Of a DNA stretch of 64,000 nt, positions 35,533 to 45,561 are shown piece after piece. The notes under the pieces were generated by a model that was given only the letters and a program-made list of their open reading frames with translations, was not told where the DNA came from and searched no databases. Every line of letters starts with the position of its first letter. Position 1 is the stretch's first letter. Source of the stretch: an uncultured Ignavibacteria bacterium. Its GTDB lineage: Bacteria > Bacteroidota > Ignavibacteria > Tepidaquicellales > Tepidaquicellaceae. The DNA is taken from positions 1 through 64,000 of the forward strand of contig CALJIG010000056.1 of NCBI GenBank assembly GCA_937974175.1, read 5' to 3'. The position numbers were made by a program, and so were the translations under genes.

Positions 35533-38500
35533 TTGAAATTAAAGTCAAACATTACATTTCAATCGACTTTATTCCTTCTAGCAATTTTAGTCACTTTCAT
35601 CGCCTCCTTCGGTGATGCTCATGCACAGGGAAGAAGAGGAAAAGATATTATCATTATCACCGGAAATCCGCTGGATTCTTCGTTCACGTCCGTATTGGAT
35701 TCTGTTGATAAGGCAAGGCAGGACTCTATTCGAAGACTGCCTGTGGATTCTACTGCCCGTATTAAATATTTTAAATACATCGCTCCGTACAACTACGGAA
35801 CTAAGCCTAATACAACTCTTTCTCCTATTATTTTAGGAGGCTCATCTGAAATAAAATATGAAGTACAGTTTGATTCCCTTAATAATGTAATTATCCGCGA
35901 GACTTTCAACGGCGAAGATATTAAAGCTCCGCTTGTAATGCCCATCGATGCATATTTAAAACTGCTCTCACGGGAAAAGCAGCGAAGTATATTCAGTGAT
36001 ATCGTAAATGCAAAGTTTCAGGGCAATACACAGGATGACCTGAGCAAGCTGTTTGAAAAGATTACAAATATTACTATTCCTCTTCCGTTTAAGTCAGAAA
36101 CTATTTTCGGTCCGCCGACAATTAATCTGAGCATTAACGGTATTATAGATATTACGGCTTCATACCAGAAAATCTCAAGTGAAATTACAAGCGCTGTTAG
36201 TCCGGATAATACCCAGAACAATATTAATTTCAAGCAGGATGTACAGGTAACTGCCCGCGGTAAAGTCGGGGATAAGCTTAGCATAGATGCTGACTGGAAC
36301 ACTACAAGAACATTCGATTTCGAGAACCAGCTAAAACTTAGATACGATGGTTATGCAGATGAAGTTATTCAGAAGATAGAAGCCGGTAACGTATCGCTTG
36401 ATACAAAGAACAGTTTAGTTCAGTCATCTCAGGCATTGTTCGGTATAAGAGGTGAGTTTAAGCTCGGACCGTTAACACTTACAACAGTTATCTCTCAGAA
36501 AAAAAGTAAGCAGGAGACAAAAGATTTCTCCGGCGGGGCAACACAGCAGGATTTTACCATTAATGTTTATAATTACTCTGATAACCATTACTTCTTAGAT
36601 ACAGCTTACAGGTCAAATTTCACGGATTATATGGCTGACGGATTTTTAGAGCCGGGACCAAACCAGGACCGTCAGGTTTCATTAGATAATTTTGAAGTAT
36701 GGGTACAGACACAAAACACTACGGCAGATAGAAAAAATGTATCTTTGATAATCGATTTGCCTGCACTGCAGGATATAGGCGGTACTTATGATACATCATA
36801 CTACAGACCTATTCAGACTCCCGGAAGAAGATATTTTGGTATATTCAGAAAGCTGTCACCTACAGAGTATACAATTAATACTCAGGCAGGGTTTATCAGT
36901 CTTAAAACAAACGTAAATGAAAATGATTATATCGGAGTAACATATAAAGAAATAGGAACAGGTCGAAGGTTTGGTACAAACTCGGTTGAGTTCACTCAGG
37001 ATACGCTGGTATTAAAGATGGTAAAGGCAGGAAATATAAGTCCTTCAATAGATACCTTGGCATGGGCTTTAAAGTTAAAAAATATATACCGCCTTCCTGT
37101 ATCAAGAGTTGTTGAAGATGGATTTGAATTCAAGGTTAGTTTTGTTGACCCTAACAACCTCACACAGTCTCCGAGCTTGCCTAACGGTAGACAGGTATTG
37201 GATGTTGTAGGACTTGATAAATTTATTGGTAAAGGACCACAGCAAGGGCAGGACAATAGTTTCGATTTCCTTTCTGGCAGAACTGTAAATACTGAAACGG
37301 GCGATATTATTTTCCCGACACTTCAGCCATTCTTAGACCCGATACTGGCAGCTACAAATGACACTTCATTAGTGTTCCGTGAAATTTACACAAAACTGAA
37401 ATCCGAAGCATCTATTTCTCCTAATAACTCTAAATATATTATTACCGGTAAAGCAAGAGGGGAATCAGGCGTAAGCAGCACAGTAAATCTTGGTTTTAAC
37501 GTTGTAGAAGGAAGCGTTATTGTAAAAGTTGGTGAAACACCTTTAACGGTGAATCAGGATTACGTTGTAGATTATACAACGGGAACTGTAACAATTAAAA
37601 ATGCTGCTGCATTAGCATCTAAAGATTTAAAGATTTCATACGAGCAGAATGAACTTTTCTCATTAGCATCGAAAACATTCATAGGAGCCAGAGCAGATTA
37701 TAAAATAAGCGATAAGACTACTTTAGGTTTTACATACGTAAATTTAAAGCAGGAAACATTAAACGATAAAGTAAGAATAGGTGAAGAGCCGACAAACAAC
37801 TCTATGTTTGGTGTTGACTTCACTACTGAAATAAAATCAAAGCTTCTCACAAAATTTGTAAATTATCTGCCCGGGTTTAACTCGAAAGAAGAATCAGGCT
37901 TTACATTCAAAGGTGAGTTTGCAATGATAACAGGCGACCCTAATACTAAGAAAAGCAATATACCATCCGATAATAACGAAGCAGTTGCCTATGTAGATGA
38001 TATGGAAGGCTCGAAGAAAATTATTTCTCTCGGCTCTAATTATACTACGTGGACAGTCAGTTCCATACCGGTAAATTTAAAAACTCCGGGCATAACTGCA
38101 ATTCCCGATACACTGATTCCGCTTTATCAGTCAATCAGAGGAAGGATGCGCTGGTATAATATTCCAAACGATGTCAGCATAAAAGATATTTATCCGTTGA
38201 GAGATGTTGCCGCAGGGCAGGACAGGATAACGCCTTTCTATATTACCTATAACCCTAATGACAGAGGACAGTATAATTATAATACACTTTATAATAATAA
38301 GAATAACGGAACTGTAGCTGATACAATGCTTCCGTTCAAAGCACAGACTTTTAACGGTATTATGAAGTATCTGAATTCAACCACTACAGATTTAGTCAGT
38401 GAAAATATTAACTTCATTGAGTTCAGTATGCGTGTTTTCAGTGGAACTTCACTTGCAGGAAATACAAATGCTAAACTAAATATTGACCTCGGAATTATCA

Positions 38501-41500
38501 GTGAAGATGCTATCCCTAACGGAATATTAAATACGGAAGATAAAAATAATAACGGTACGCTTGAAGTTCCACCCGGAACTGATGAAGATGTTGGTCTGGA
38601 TATGTTAATTAAAGCTGATGAAATTGTGCGGTATCCGGGATTAGGTACTGACCCTAGTTTAGATGATAACGGTGACGGAACAAGCATTAACTACGATATA
38701 ATAAATGGAACTGAAAATAACAGATTCTACGACGGCGGTAATAAGCCCGATACAGAAGACCTTAATAAAAATGGTACGCTCGATAAAACAGATGCCTACA
38801 GAACATATTCGGTATCACTTGATACCGTCAATAATACACGTATTGTAGGAAGAGGCTCGAACGGATGGGCTCAGTACAGAATTCCTTTATCTGAGTTCAG
38901 TGATAGAATTAACAATGCCGGTCTTAATAATGTGCAATATGTAAGAATATGGGTAACAGGTCTATCAGATACGTTAAGAGTCGCATTGGTAGATTTAAAC
39001 TTAGTAGGTAATCAATGGGTAAAGCCAAACAAAGATGATACCACTTATAGTATTTCAGTAGTAAGTATTGAAGAAAATCCTCAGATTTATCAAAGTCCTG
39101 TAGGCGGAGATATTTTAAGACAGACAGTTATAAACCAGAATTCTGCAAATACAAAATCGAACGAATCATCTTTATCTATTGATGTAAGAAATCTTTCCGA
39201 TAACGGATTAAGAAAGTATGCAAGAAAAGATTACGGCTCGGCTCCGCTGGATTTGTTCAATTACAAAAGAATGAAATTATTTGTAAACGGCGACCCGACC
39301 TTTAACTATACAAATGAAAATATTTACGATGCTGCAATGGTTGTACGTATCGGTACCGACTCAAACAACTATTATGAATACCGCTCTCCTATCCGACCTG
39401 ATGTTCGTCCCGGTCAGCCGTGGAATGCGCAGAACGAAGTTACAATTAATTTTACTGACCTTGCTGCTATAAAGCTGGCGCGCGATTCCACAGGTATATC
39501 TCAGGCATTTCCTGTGCCAAACGGACCTCCGGGGTCATTCTATATTATAAAGGGAAATCCTGCGCTTAATATTATACGTGAAATTGTTCTTGGTGTGGAA
39601 AAGAACCGGAGCTCTCTCAATACATCGCTTACGGGAAGCACATGGTTCAATGAAATACGGCTATTGAAAGTAAACGATGATAACGGCTATGCATATAATT
39701 TTTCTGCCGGGCTGAAACTCTCTGACCTTATGCTTATGAATCTGAATTATTCTAAAGTCGACCCGAACTTCCACGCAATTGACGGAAGAGTCGGCTCACG
39801 GAATACAGGTCAGAACTGGGACCTCAGCGCTACGTTCAATGCGCATAAGCTTATTAATAATGCATTTGTATCTTTATTCGGTTCTGAAAAATGGGCGAAC
39901 TTTATAAACATGCCGATTACTTTCAGGCACAGTGAAAATTTAGTAAAGCCGAAATATTTCCCGGGTACAGACGTCGAAGTTACAACTGCATCTGACCAGA
40001 AATATCAGCAGGTGCTTTCAGCAACGGGCGATGAAAATCTTGCAAGGAATCAGAGTGAAAATTTAATTTTTGAATCACAGACTTTGGGTGTACAGAACAG
40101 CATTAATATTTCCGGAATGTCTTTTAATATTCCTATTGATAATTATTTCTTTAAGAATATTCTTAACCGCTTCCAGTTTAATGTTAATGCAAATCTCGGA
40201 GATTCGCGTAACGAAACTTATGCTTCACGAAGCGAGTTTCAGCTTTCCGGCGGTGTTGCATTTGCTACTGATTTCGGAATTAGTGATAAGCTGCATTTAA
40301 ATCTTGGGAAGCTGCTTCCGTTCGGTGAAAAATTTAAAGAAGCAAAACTATACTTCTTCTTTCCTTTCATAGGTCTTACGCCTTTATTCACCAGTAATTT
40401 TACCGCAGCTTCAGATTTCAGCAGAACTAAGAATGAATCTCAGCAAAGAAGACTTGCCAACCCTGATGCTATAACAAGATTATTCGGGGCAAACAGAAGT
40501 TTTGGTATGGACTGGAAATTTATTGAGAACTGGATTGTAGATCTGACCGGAAGCTATCAGTTCAGAGCAGGCAGTGACCTTACAGGATTTGAAACATATC
40601 TGGATAGCGCCAGAACACAAAGACCGACAGGTGAAATTGTAGATGATATATTCTTTAACAACGGATTCATTAATTTTGGAAAAGACCTTACTTATACTCA
40701 GTCAGTATTGGTACATCCCAAATTTAATTTCCCTGTAATTGATAAGTTCCTTACATTCAATCTTGATTATAGTGTTACATATGGTTGGACAGACCCGAAT
40801 ACGACAACTAACTTAGGTTACAATGTCGGATTCCAGAATTCTGTTACATCAGGCGCAACGGTAAAGCTATCGGAACTGTTCTCTATTTTCAAAAAGAGTG
40901 ATACTCCTCCGGGCACAAATCCTACAGGTGAAGAAGATAAATTCAGGAATAAACTGTACAAGCGCAATTCTTATCTGAGAAGTGATTCTACTTCAAGCGG
41001 AAAGACTGACCCTGCAGAACTGCTAAAAGTATTTAAAACATTTTTACCTGAAAATATTACTGTATCTGTTACGCAGTCAAATCAGGTATTCAATACAAAT
41101 ATCAGCGGCCGACCTGGCTTTGCAAACTTCTGGCTTTATCCGACTGCAAATGAGCAGTATGGTCCCTCAAGGTCATATCAGCTCGGGCTGGGAAGAGATC
41201 CGGGATTAAGAACAGCGAATGTTAATAACCTGACCGATGCTTTCAACCTTAATAACGATTTACAGTTCAGCACTACTATAAGCCCTATTTTCCCCGAAGC
41301 TGTGCGTATGGGTGTTACTTTTAAAACTTCATGGGGAAATAATACTACCAGATTGTTTAATACTGATTCCGTTGGTATTGATAATCGCACGGCAAGTATT
41401 TCAAATCTCCGTACAAAAGCAATATCAACATTCTTTGTTGGTGATGTGGAGAAGTTTACCATAGAAGGGGATTCAACTTCAGGCAGATTCTTTGCAGATG

Positions 41501-42171
41501 CAGTAAAGACTAATCTTGCAGGAATTCCATTCCCGAACTGGACACTTACTATTTCAGGACTCGAAAAGTTCCCACTGTTTGCTGAATTTGCGCAGTCAGT
41601 TACTTTAGATAATAGTTTCCAGTCAGAGTACAGCGAAGGAACTACTTCAGATATATCAGATTACACAACTGTAACAAATCAGAGAGTTGTTCAGAGCTTC
41701 AGCCCGCTTATCGGTCTGAACTTCAATTTCAAGCAACTAATGGGCGGTAATTTTACTGCTAACTTTAAATACAATAAGGCTGTTTCTTATATTATAAATC
41801 CGCAGTCAAGCCTTATTCAGTCAACAAATACAAATGACTGGAGCATAAATGCAAATTATACAAAGTCAGGGTTCGATATTCCGCTGTTCGGATTATCTTT
41901 AAAGAATGATATTTCATTTGCCCTGACGATTGCAAGAACGCTTAACGATCCGATAGACTATGTATATCCAAGAGGAGTAAGGGAAAAACGTCCGGGCGCA
42001 GGTTCAAGCCAGATGACAATAAATCCGTCTATTCAGTATAGTTTAAGCTCGAAAGTAACGATGCAGTTATTCTATAAATACATCAAAACTCAGCCGACGG
42101 AAAACACAGTTGCCATTACTCCAAGGACGTCAAACGAAGGCGGTTTGAATATTAAAATCACTATCCAGTAA
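35533..42171 (+). CDS. sprA: SprA/Sov, outer-membrane translocon of type IX secretion
   Basis: 2212 residues from TTG, with signal peptide (LFLLAILVTFIASFGDAHAQ). Family segments include KQDVQVTARGKVGDKLSI, GNVSLDTKNSLVQSSQALFG and YVDDMEGSKKI. SprA homologues are 2300-2500 residues and form the single-chain 36-strand barrel that passes T9SS cargo through the outer membrane; this one is slightly short but has the terminal beta-rich region. It serves the four sorting-domain proteins in the window. It is monocistronic and ends at a terminator; no gldKLMN or porT genes lie nearby, which is common because T9SS genes are dispersed. Confidence 0.93.
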   Translation: MKLKSNITFQSTLFLLAILVTFIASFGDAHAQGRRGKDIIIITGNPLDSSFTSVLDSVDKARQDSIRRLPVDSTARIKYFKYIAPYNYGTKPNTTLSPIILGGSSEIKYEVQFDSLNNVIIRETFNGEDIKAPLVMPIDAYLKLLSREKQRSIFSDIVNAKFQGNTQDDLSKLFEKITNITIPLPFKSETIFGPPTINLSINGIIDITASYQKISSEITSAVSPDNTQNNINFKQDVQVTARGKVGDKLSIDADWNTTRTFDFENQLKLRYDGYADEVIQKIEAGNVSLDTKNSLVQSSQALFGIRGEFKLGPLTLTTVISQKKSKQETKDFSGGATQQDFTINVYNYSDNHYFLDTAYRSNFTDYMADGFLEPGPNQDRQVSLDNFEVWVQTQNTTADRKNVSLIIDLPALQDIGGTYDTSYYRPIQTPGRRYFGIFRKLSPTEYTINTQAGFISLKTNVNENDYIGVTYKEIGTGRRFGTNSVEFTQDTLVLKMVKAGNISPSIDTLAWALKLKNIYRLPVSRVVEDGFEFKVSFVDPNNLTQSPSLPNGRQVLDVVGLDKFIGKGPQQGQDNSFDFLSGRTVNTETGDIIFPTLQPFLDPILAATNDTSLVFREIYTKLKSEASISPNNSKYIITGKARGESGVSSTVNLGFNVVEGSVIVKVGETPLTVNQDYVVDYTTGTVTIKNAAALASKDLKISYEQNELFSLASKTFIGARADYKISDKTTLGFTYVNLKQETLNDKVRIGEEPTNNSMFGVDFTTEIKSKLLTKFVNYLPGFNSKEESGFTFKGEFAMITGDPNTKKSNIPSDNNEAVAYVDDMEGSKKIISLGSNYTTWTVSSIPVNLKTPGITAIPDTLIPLYQSIRGRMRWYNIPNDVSIKDIYPLRDVAAGQDRITPFYITYNPNDRGQYNYNTLYNNKNNGTVADTMLPFKAQTFNGIMKYLNSTTTDLVSENINFIEFSMRVFSGTSLAGNTNAKLNIDLGIISEDAIPNGILNTEDKNNNGTLEVPPGTDEDVGLDMLIKADEIVRYPGLGTDPSLDDNGDGTSINYDIINGTENNRFYDGGNKPDTEDLNKNGTLDKTDAYRTYSVSLDTVNNTRIVGRGSNGWAQYRIPLSEFSDRINNAGLNNVQYVRIWVTGLSDTLRVALVDLNLVGNQWVKPNKDDTTYSISVVSIEENPQIYQSPVGGDILRQTVINQNSANTKSNESSLSIDVRNLSDNGLRKYARKDYGSAPLDLFNYKRMKLFVNGDPTFNYTNENIYDAAMVVRIGTDSNNYYEYRSPIRPDVRPGQPWNAQNEVTINFTDLAAIKLARDSTGISQAFPVPNGPPGSFYIIKGNPALNIIREIVLGVEKNRSSLNTSLTGSTWFNEIRLLKVNDDNGYAYNFSAGLKLSDLMLMNLNYSKVDPNFHAIDGRVGSRNTGQNWDLSATFNAHKLINNAFVSLFGSEKWANFINMPITFRHSENLVKPKYFPGTDVEVTTASDQKYQQVLSATGDENLARNQSENLIFESQTLGVQNSINISGMSFNIPIDNYFFKNILNRFQFNVNANLGDSRNETYASRSEFQLSGGVAFATDFGISDKLHLNLGKLLPFGEKFKEAKLYFFFPFIGLTPLFTSNFTAASDFSRTKNESQQRRLANPDAITRLFGANRSFGMDWKFIENWIVDLTGSYQFRAGSDLTGFETYLDSARTQRPTGEIVDDIFFNNGFINFGKDLTYTQSVLVHPKFNFPVIDKFLTFNLDYSVTYGWTDPNTTTNLGYNVGFQNSVTSGATVKLSELFSIFKKSDTPPGTNPTGEEDKFRNKLYKRNSYLRSDSTSSGKTDPAELLKVFKTFLPENITVSVTQSNQVFNTNISGRPGFANFWLYPTANEQYGPSRSYQLGLGRDPGLRTANVNNLTDAFNLNNDLQFSTTISPIFPEAVRMGVTFKTSWGNNTTRLFNTDSVGIDNRTASISNLRTKAISTFFVGDVEKFTIEGDSTSGRFFADAVKTNLAGIPFPNWTLTISGLEKFPLFAEFAQSVTLDNSFQSEYSEGTTSDISDYTTVTNQRVVQSFSPLIGLNFNFKQLMGGNFTANFKYNKAVSYIINPQSSLIQSTNTNDWSINANYTKSGFDIPLFGLSLKNDISFALTIARTLNDPIDYVYPRGVREKRPGAGSSQMTINPSIQYSLSSKVTMQLFYKYIKTQPTENTVAITPRTSNEGGLNIKITIQ

Positions 42172-42228
42172 AGCATTGTAACTACTTTAAATTTAAGATA
42201 GTTATGCATTAAGACGTAAAACAATTTT

Positions 42229-42255
42229 GGGGCGAAAGCCCCATTTTTATTTTGT
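42229..42255 (+). terminator. Terminator of sprA
   Basis: GGGGC-GAAA-GCCCC hairpin followed by ATTTTTATTTT. Confidence 0.92.
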
Positions 42256-42264
42256 ACAAATCTA

Positions 42265-42305
42265 GTAAAAAAAAAAAGGAAGACCTCTTCCGAAATCTTC
42301 CTTTT
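42265..42305 (-). terminator. Terminator of the BMP lipoprotein gene
   Basis: On the minus strand GGAAGA-TTTCGGAAGAGG-TCTTCC is followed by eleven T; it can act in both directions. A stutter of TACTTACTACTT type (42305-42350) separates it from the gene. Confidence 0.8.
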
Positions 42306-42347
42306 ATACTTTATACTTACTACTTTATACTTACTACTTACTACTTC

Positions 42348-43388
42348 TTACTTATCAGAAACTTTTATCTCGCCGCTGATAATTTTTGCTCTAACTTCTT
42401 CAACTTTTTTATGTATATCTTCAGGAATCAAATTTTTATTTGTTGCGTCATAAACGTAATCAACGCCTTTCTCTTTAAGCCCTAATGTCTTTGCGCCGCG
42501 TTCGAATTTATTTTCGCGAAGCTCCTTTATTGCTGTATAAACTGCTTCATCAACCATCTTTACCATGCTTGTTAAAACGTATCCCGGAGCTTCTTTTGAC
42601 TGGTCAAGGTCAACACCGATAGCCAGTTTCTTCTTTTCTCTTGCTGCTTCAAATAATCCTAAGCCCGATAATCCCGAGGCATGATAAATAATATCTGCGC
42701 CTTTATCGTACTGGCTTAAGCAGATTTCTTTTCCTTTGCCCGGATTTTTAAATCCGTCAGGGTTAACGCTTACATACGCAGAATAAATTTCGCAGTTCGG
42801 ATTGCCGTACTTCACGCCCTGCTTAAAGCCTGCTTCAAATTTTCTTATTAAGGCAGATTCCATCCCGCCTAAAAATCCAACTTTATTTGTCTTTGTAGTC
42901 AATGCTGCTAAGTAGCCGACAAGGAACGAACCTTCTTCTTCTTTAAACTCAAGCGCCTGAAGATTTGCCGGTATCATTGTCTTTTCATCTATGGAATAAT
43001 CCACGCATGCAAATTTTTTATCCGTGAACTCAGTAGCAACTTTTGTAATATCTTCAGTGAAAATAAATCCGACACCGAACACAATTGAAATGCCCTGCTT
43101 GAATGCAAGCTTTCTCAAAGCTGCTTCTCTGTCAGAACCGTCACCCGGATCGATAACTTCGAAGTCGATGCCCATATCTTTTTTAGCCCGTTCAAGTCCG
43201 TTATACGCTGCATCATTAAAAGATTTATCGCCGCGTCCGCCGACATCGAATACAAGTCCCGCCTTTATAGGTGCGTCTTTCGGTACATCCGATTTATCTT
43301 TTTCCGAGCAGCCGTTGAAGGTAGCCAGAAAAATTATTGCCGGAATAAGTGCAAGTGAGAAGAGAAATAGTCCGAGAGATTTTTTCAT
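42348..43388 (-). CDS. BMP-family nucleoside-binding lipoprotein
   Basis: 346 residues with lipobox FNGC (mature Cys 27). The Med/BMP fold shows AGLVFDVGGRGDKSFNDAAYNGL, and IYHASGLSGLGLFEAAREKK later in the protein. BMP proteins capture nucleosides for ABC importers. The permease and ATPase genes are not in the window. The adjacent thymidine kinase and cytidine deaminase on the same strand support nucleoside salvage as its role. Confidence 0.9.
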   Translation of the reverse strand: MKKSLGLFLFSLALIPAIIFLATFNGCSEKDKSDVPKDAPIKAGLVFDVGGRGDKSFNDAAYNGLERAKKDMGIDFEVIDPGDGSDREAALRKLAFKQGISIVFGVGFIFTEDITKVATEFTDKKFACVDYSIDEKTMIPANLQALEFKEEEGSFLVGYLAALTTKTNKVGFLGGMESALIRKFEAGFKQGVKYGNPNCEIYSAYVSVNPDGFKNPGKGKEICLSQYDKGADIIYHASGLSGLGLFEAAREKKKLAIGVDLDQSKEAPGYVLTSMVKMVDEAVYTAIKELRENKFERGAKTLGLKEKGVDYVYDATNKNLIPEDIHKKVEEVRAKIISGEIKVSDK

Positions 43389-43439
43389 AGATTGAATTTA
43401 TTTTGCAAATTTATTTATAAAAAACTTTTTATAAAAATT

Positions 43440-44015
43440 TTATTCGTTCGGGATAGTATGGTGAAGCCTGCACCGCGCCTCGTAATGGTCTTTTGCGCCG
43501 ACAAGCACTTTATCACTGCTGGCTGTATTTCGCTGAGTTCTGTTTGCAGGCGCTCCGCATATCACGCAGATAGCCATTGCCTTGGTAACGTACTCTGCCA
43601 CTGCAAGCAGCTTCGGCATAGGGTCGAAAGGCTGCGCGCGGTAATCCTGGTCAAGCCCGGCAACAATTACGCGCTTGCCCGAGTCTGCTAACCGCTGGCA
43701 AACGTCAACAAGATTCTCATCAAAGAACTGCGCTTCATCTATGCCTATTACTTCGTAGTCAAAACTTTTTTCAAGTATCTCTTCTGCGTTCTCTATCATT
43801 TCAGAAGGGTAGGACTGCTCGCTGTGCGAAACGATTTCTTCATTGCTGTAGCGAGTATCTATCTTTGGTTTAAAAACTTTTACCCGCTGCCTTGCAATTT
43901 CTGCGCGGCGTATTCTTCTTATAAGCTCTTCTGTTTTGCCCGAAAACATGCTTCCGCATACAACTTCAATGTGTCCGCTTTTTTTAAACGTGCGGATTTG
44001 TAAAGATTCGTTCAA
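43440..44015 (-). CDS. tdk: Thymidine kinase
   Basis: 191 residues, type II thymidine kinase: P-loop GSMFSGKTEELI, DEAQFF magnesium/catalytic region, lasso-type loop, and zinc-binding CVICGAPANRTQR with a second Cys pair replaced by CRLHH near the C-terminus. It phosphorylates thymidine with ATP in the cytoplasm. It lies 27 bases after the cytidine deaminase gene and upstream of the BMP gene, so the order on the minus strand is cdd-tdk-BMP. Confidence 0.95.
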   Translation of the reverse strand: MNESLQIRTFKKSGHIEVVCGSMFSGKTEELIRRIRRAEIARQRVKVFKPKIDTRYSNEEIVSHSEQSYPSEMIENAEEILEKSFDYEVIGIDEAQFFDENLVDVCQRLADSGKRVIVAGLDQDYRAQPFDPMPKLLAVAEYVTKAMAICVICGAPANRTQRNTASSDKVLVGAKDHYEARCRLHHTIPNE

Positions 44016-44042
44016 AGTAATTTATCCGGTTAAAAATTAAAA

Positions 44043-44456
44043 TTATTTTAAAGTAAAACTATAGGGAAGTAAATCTTTTAGTTTATGAACTTCGTACTTC
44101 TCAGGTGAAATCGCCAGTATAACAGTAAGCTGCGGATTGAATTCAACCATGAACTGCCTGCACACTCCGCACGGAAAAACAAATTCATCGTACGATGATG
44201 TTATAGCAATTGCGCGCAAATCTTTTTCGCCTTCTGATAGCGCCTTTGTAAATGCAACTCTCTCTGCGCATATAGTGGCAGGGAACGATGCATTTTCAAT
44301 GTTAGTACCTGTGTAAATTTTGCCGCTGCCGGCTAAAACTGCTGCGCCGACTTTGAAGTTTGAGTAGGGGGAGTACGAGTGTTTTCTTACTGCCAATGCC
44401 TCTTCAATCAGCTTTGTGTAGTACGGCGTGATGTCTGTAATGTTCTCTTTTGTCAA
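44043..44456 (-). CDS. cdd: Cytidine deaminase
   Basis: 137 residues, homotetrameric-type cytidine deaminase: NIENASFPATICAERVA holds the C-A-E zinc/catalytic motif and FPCGVCRQF the PCxxC pair. It converts cytidine/deoxycytidine to uridine/deoxyuridine. It is the first gene of the salvage cluster on this strand. Confidence 0.95.
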   Translation of the reverse strand: MTKENITDITPYYTKLIEEALAVRKHSYSPYSNFKVGAAVLAGSGKIYTGTNIENASFPATICAERVAFTKALSEGEKDLRAIAITSSYDEFVFPCGVCRQFMVEFNPQLTVILAISPEKYEVHKLKDLLPYSFTLK

Positions 44457-44569
44457 ATTATAGTCTTATAATTGATAATATATTTATTTCTTTTCTGATT
44501 GTCAGTACAAATAGGATTTAAGATTTATTTCAGTTTCAAGTTTTAAATTACGAGTTTCAAATTATTTTT

Positions 44570-45080
44570 AAAAAAGTCGGAAAAAAGTCGGATTCTTTTA
44601 ATTTCAAACTTTAGATTTCAAATTTCAAATTTTGATGAATAATTGTCGGGTTTTGAAAATTCGGTATTGATTTTTCAATACTCGCAATTTTGTTTTTTCA
44701 AAAAAGTCGGGAAATAGTCGGATTTTCTGTTTCCGCCAAGGCGGATTAATTCCTAATTGTTAATTGAAAAAAAGTCGGGTTTTGGTCGGGTTTTATTTTT
44801 CTCATCATTGTAAAAACAATTCGCCGAGGCGAACCTTTGGTACCGAAAATTCTGAATTTTAAAAAAGTCGGAAAAAAGTCGGGTTTTATTTTCAGTAGTC
44901 CTGACAGGTTTTTAATCCTGTCAGGTCGCTTCTGTAGTTCCAAGTTAACCTGACAGGATCTTCGAACCTGTCAGGTTTCTATTATTCCAAAAAATCGGAA
45001 AAAAGTTGGATTTTATTTTGCTGTTCATTGCTAATTATTAATTGTCAATTGAAAAAAGTCGGATTTTGGTCGGGTTATTA
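44570..45080 (+). repeat. GTCGG motif array (plus orientation)
   Basis: Doublets of the form AAAAAAGTCGG-AAAAAAGTCGG or AGTCGGG-TTTT-GGTCGGG recur six or seven times, 55-130 bases apart, each closed by TTTTA. Spacers are unrelated AT-rich DNA. It is the mirror orientation of the array at 5380-5775. Confidence 0.7.
44896..44980. repeat. Two CCTGACAGG palindromes
   Basis: CCTGACAGG-TTTTTAAT-CCTGTCAGG and CCTGACAGG-ATCTTCGAA-CCTGTCAGG, 17 bases apart. Other copies lie at 31711-31742 and 50283-50313. Confidence 0.85.
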
Positions 45081-45264
45081 TGTAAAGTTGAACATATACC
45101 TAAACCTCACTCGCTCCCCAATAATATAGACAGAAATGAGTTATAAAAAAAGAAGAGCTTACTTATTACTACTAATAGGTAAATAATTGTAGAAATTACT
45201 TGACACGATATTTATTCCATGGTTTCCCGCCGTTGTTGGTCTCCCGACCAACAACCACAACGCT

Positions 45265-45315
45265 TGTCATCCCTGCCCCGCATCAAGTACGGGATAAACT
45301 CCGGCAGGGATCCAG
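45265..45315 (+). repeat. Long inverted repeat, left boundary of the OLD island
   Basis: TGTCATCCCTGCCCCGC followed by ATCAAGTACGGGATAAACT and CCGGCAGGG. It matches the reverse complement of 47780-47824 over about 45 bases with few mismatches. Confidence 0.85.
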
Positions 45316-45328
45316 TCTTTCACAAACA

Positions 45329-45383
45329 CCCCTCCCGACTTCGTCGGACTCCCCTCTCCCGCTAAAGCTGGACTTACGAAGGG
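45329..45383. repeat. GC-rich hairpin repeat
   Basis: ACACCCCTCCCGACTTCGTC with GTCGG...CTCCCGC...GGGGAG. It resembles in reverse the degraded repeat at 17990-18050. Confidence 0.6.
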
Positions 45384-45462
45384 GAGAGTTTGGTTTTAGG
45401 AGCGCAAAGAATTCAGTAACCCCATCCTTTAGGATGGGGTACAAATACACACCCAATATCTT

Positions 45463-45502
45463 CCCCCTCCTTTATAAGGAGGGGGGCTGGGGGAGGTTTA
45501 AA
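45463..45502 (+). repeat. Family A hairpin, left copy at the OLD gene
   Basis: TTCCCCCTCCTTTATAAGGA with GGGGGGCTGGGGGAGGTTTAA. It faces an inverted copy at 47627-47668. Confidence 0.9.
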
Positions 45503-45561
45503 GAATAGCCTGTCTTGTTAAATTCCATTATTTTATAGAATAAATAATAAACCCCATACTT

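Larger units (their letters stand above)
44457..45561. other. 1.1-kb gene-free region dense in repeats
   Basis: Contains the second GTCGG array (44570-45080), two CCTGACAGG palindromes, short palindromes CCGCCAAGGCGG (44735) and TTCGCCGAGGCGAA (44820), a TTGTTGGT/ACCAACAA hairpin (about 45233-45254), a GTCATCCCTGCC repeat (45265-45315), a GC-rich hairpin (45329-45383) and a family A copy (45463-45502). No ORF is credible. Confidence 0.75.

Noticed and set aside
45200..45508. 102-codon plus-strand ORF before the OLD gene
   Set aside because: Made entirely of dispersed repeats and hairpins.
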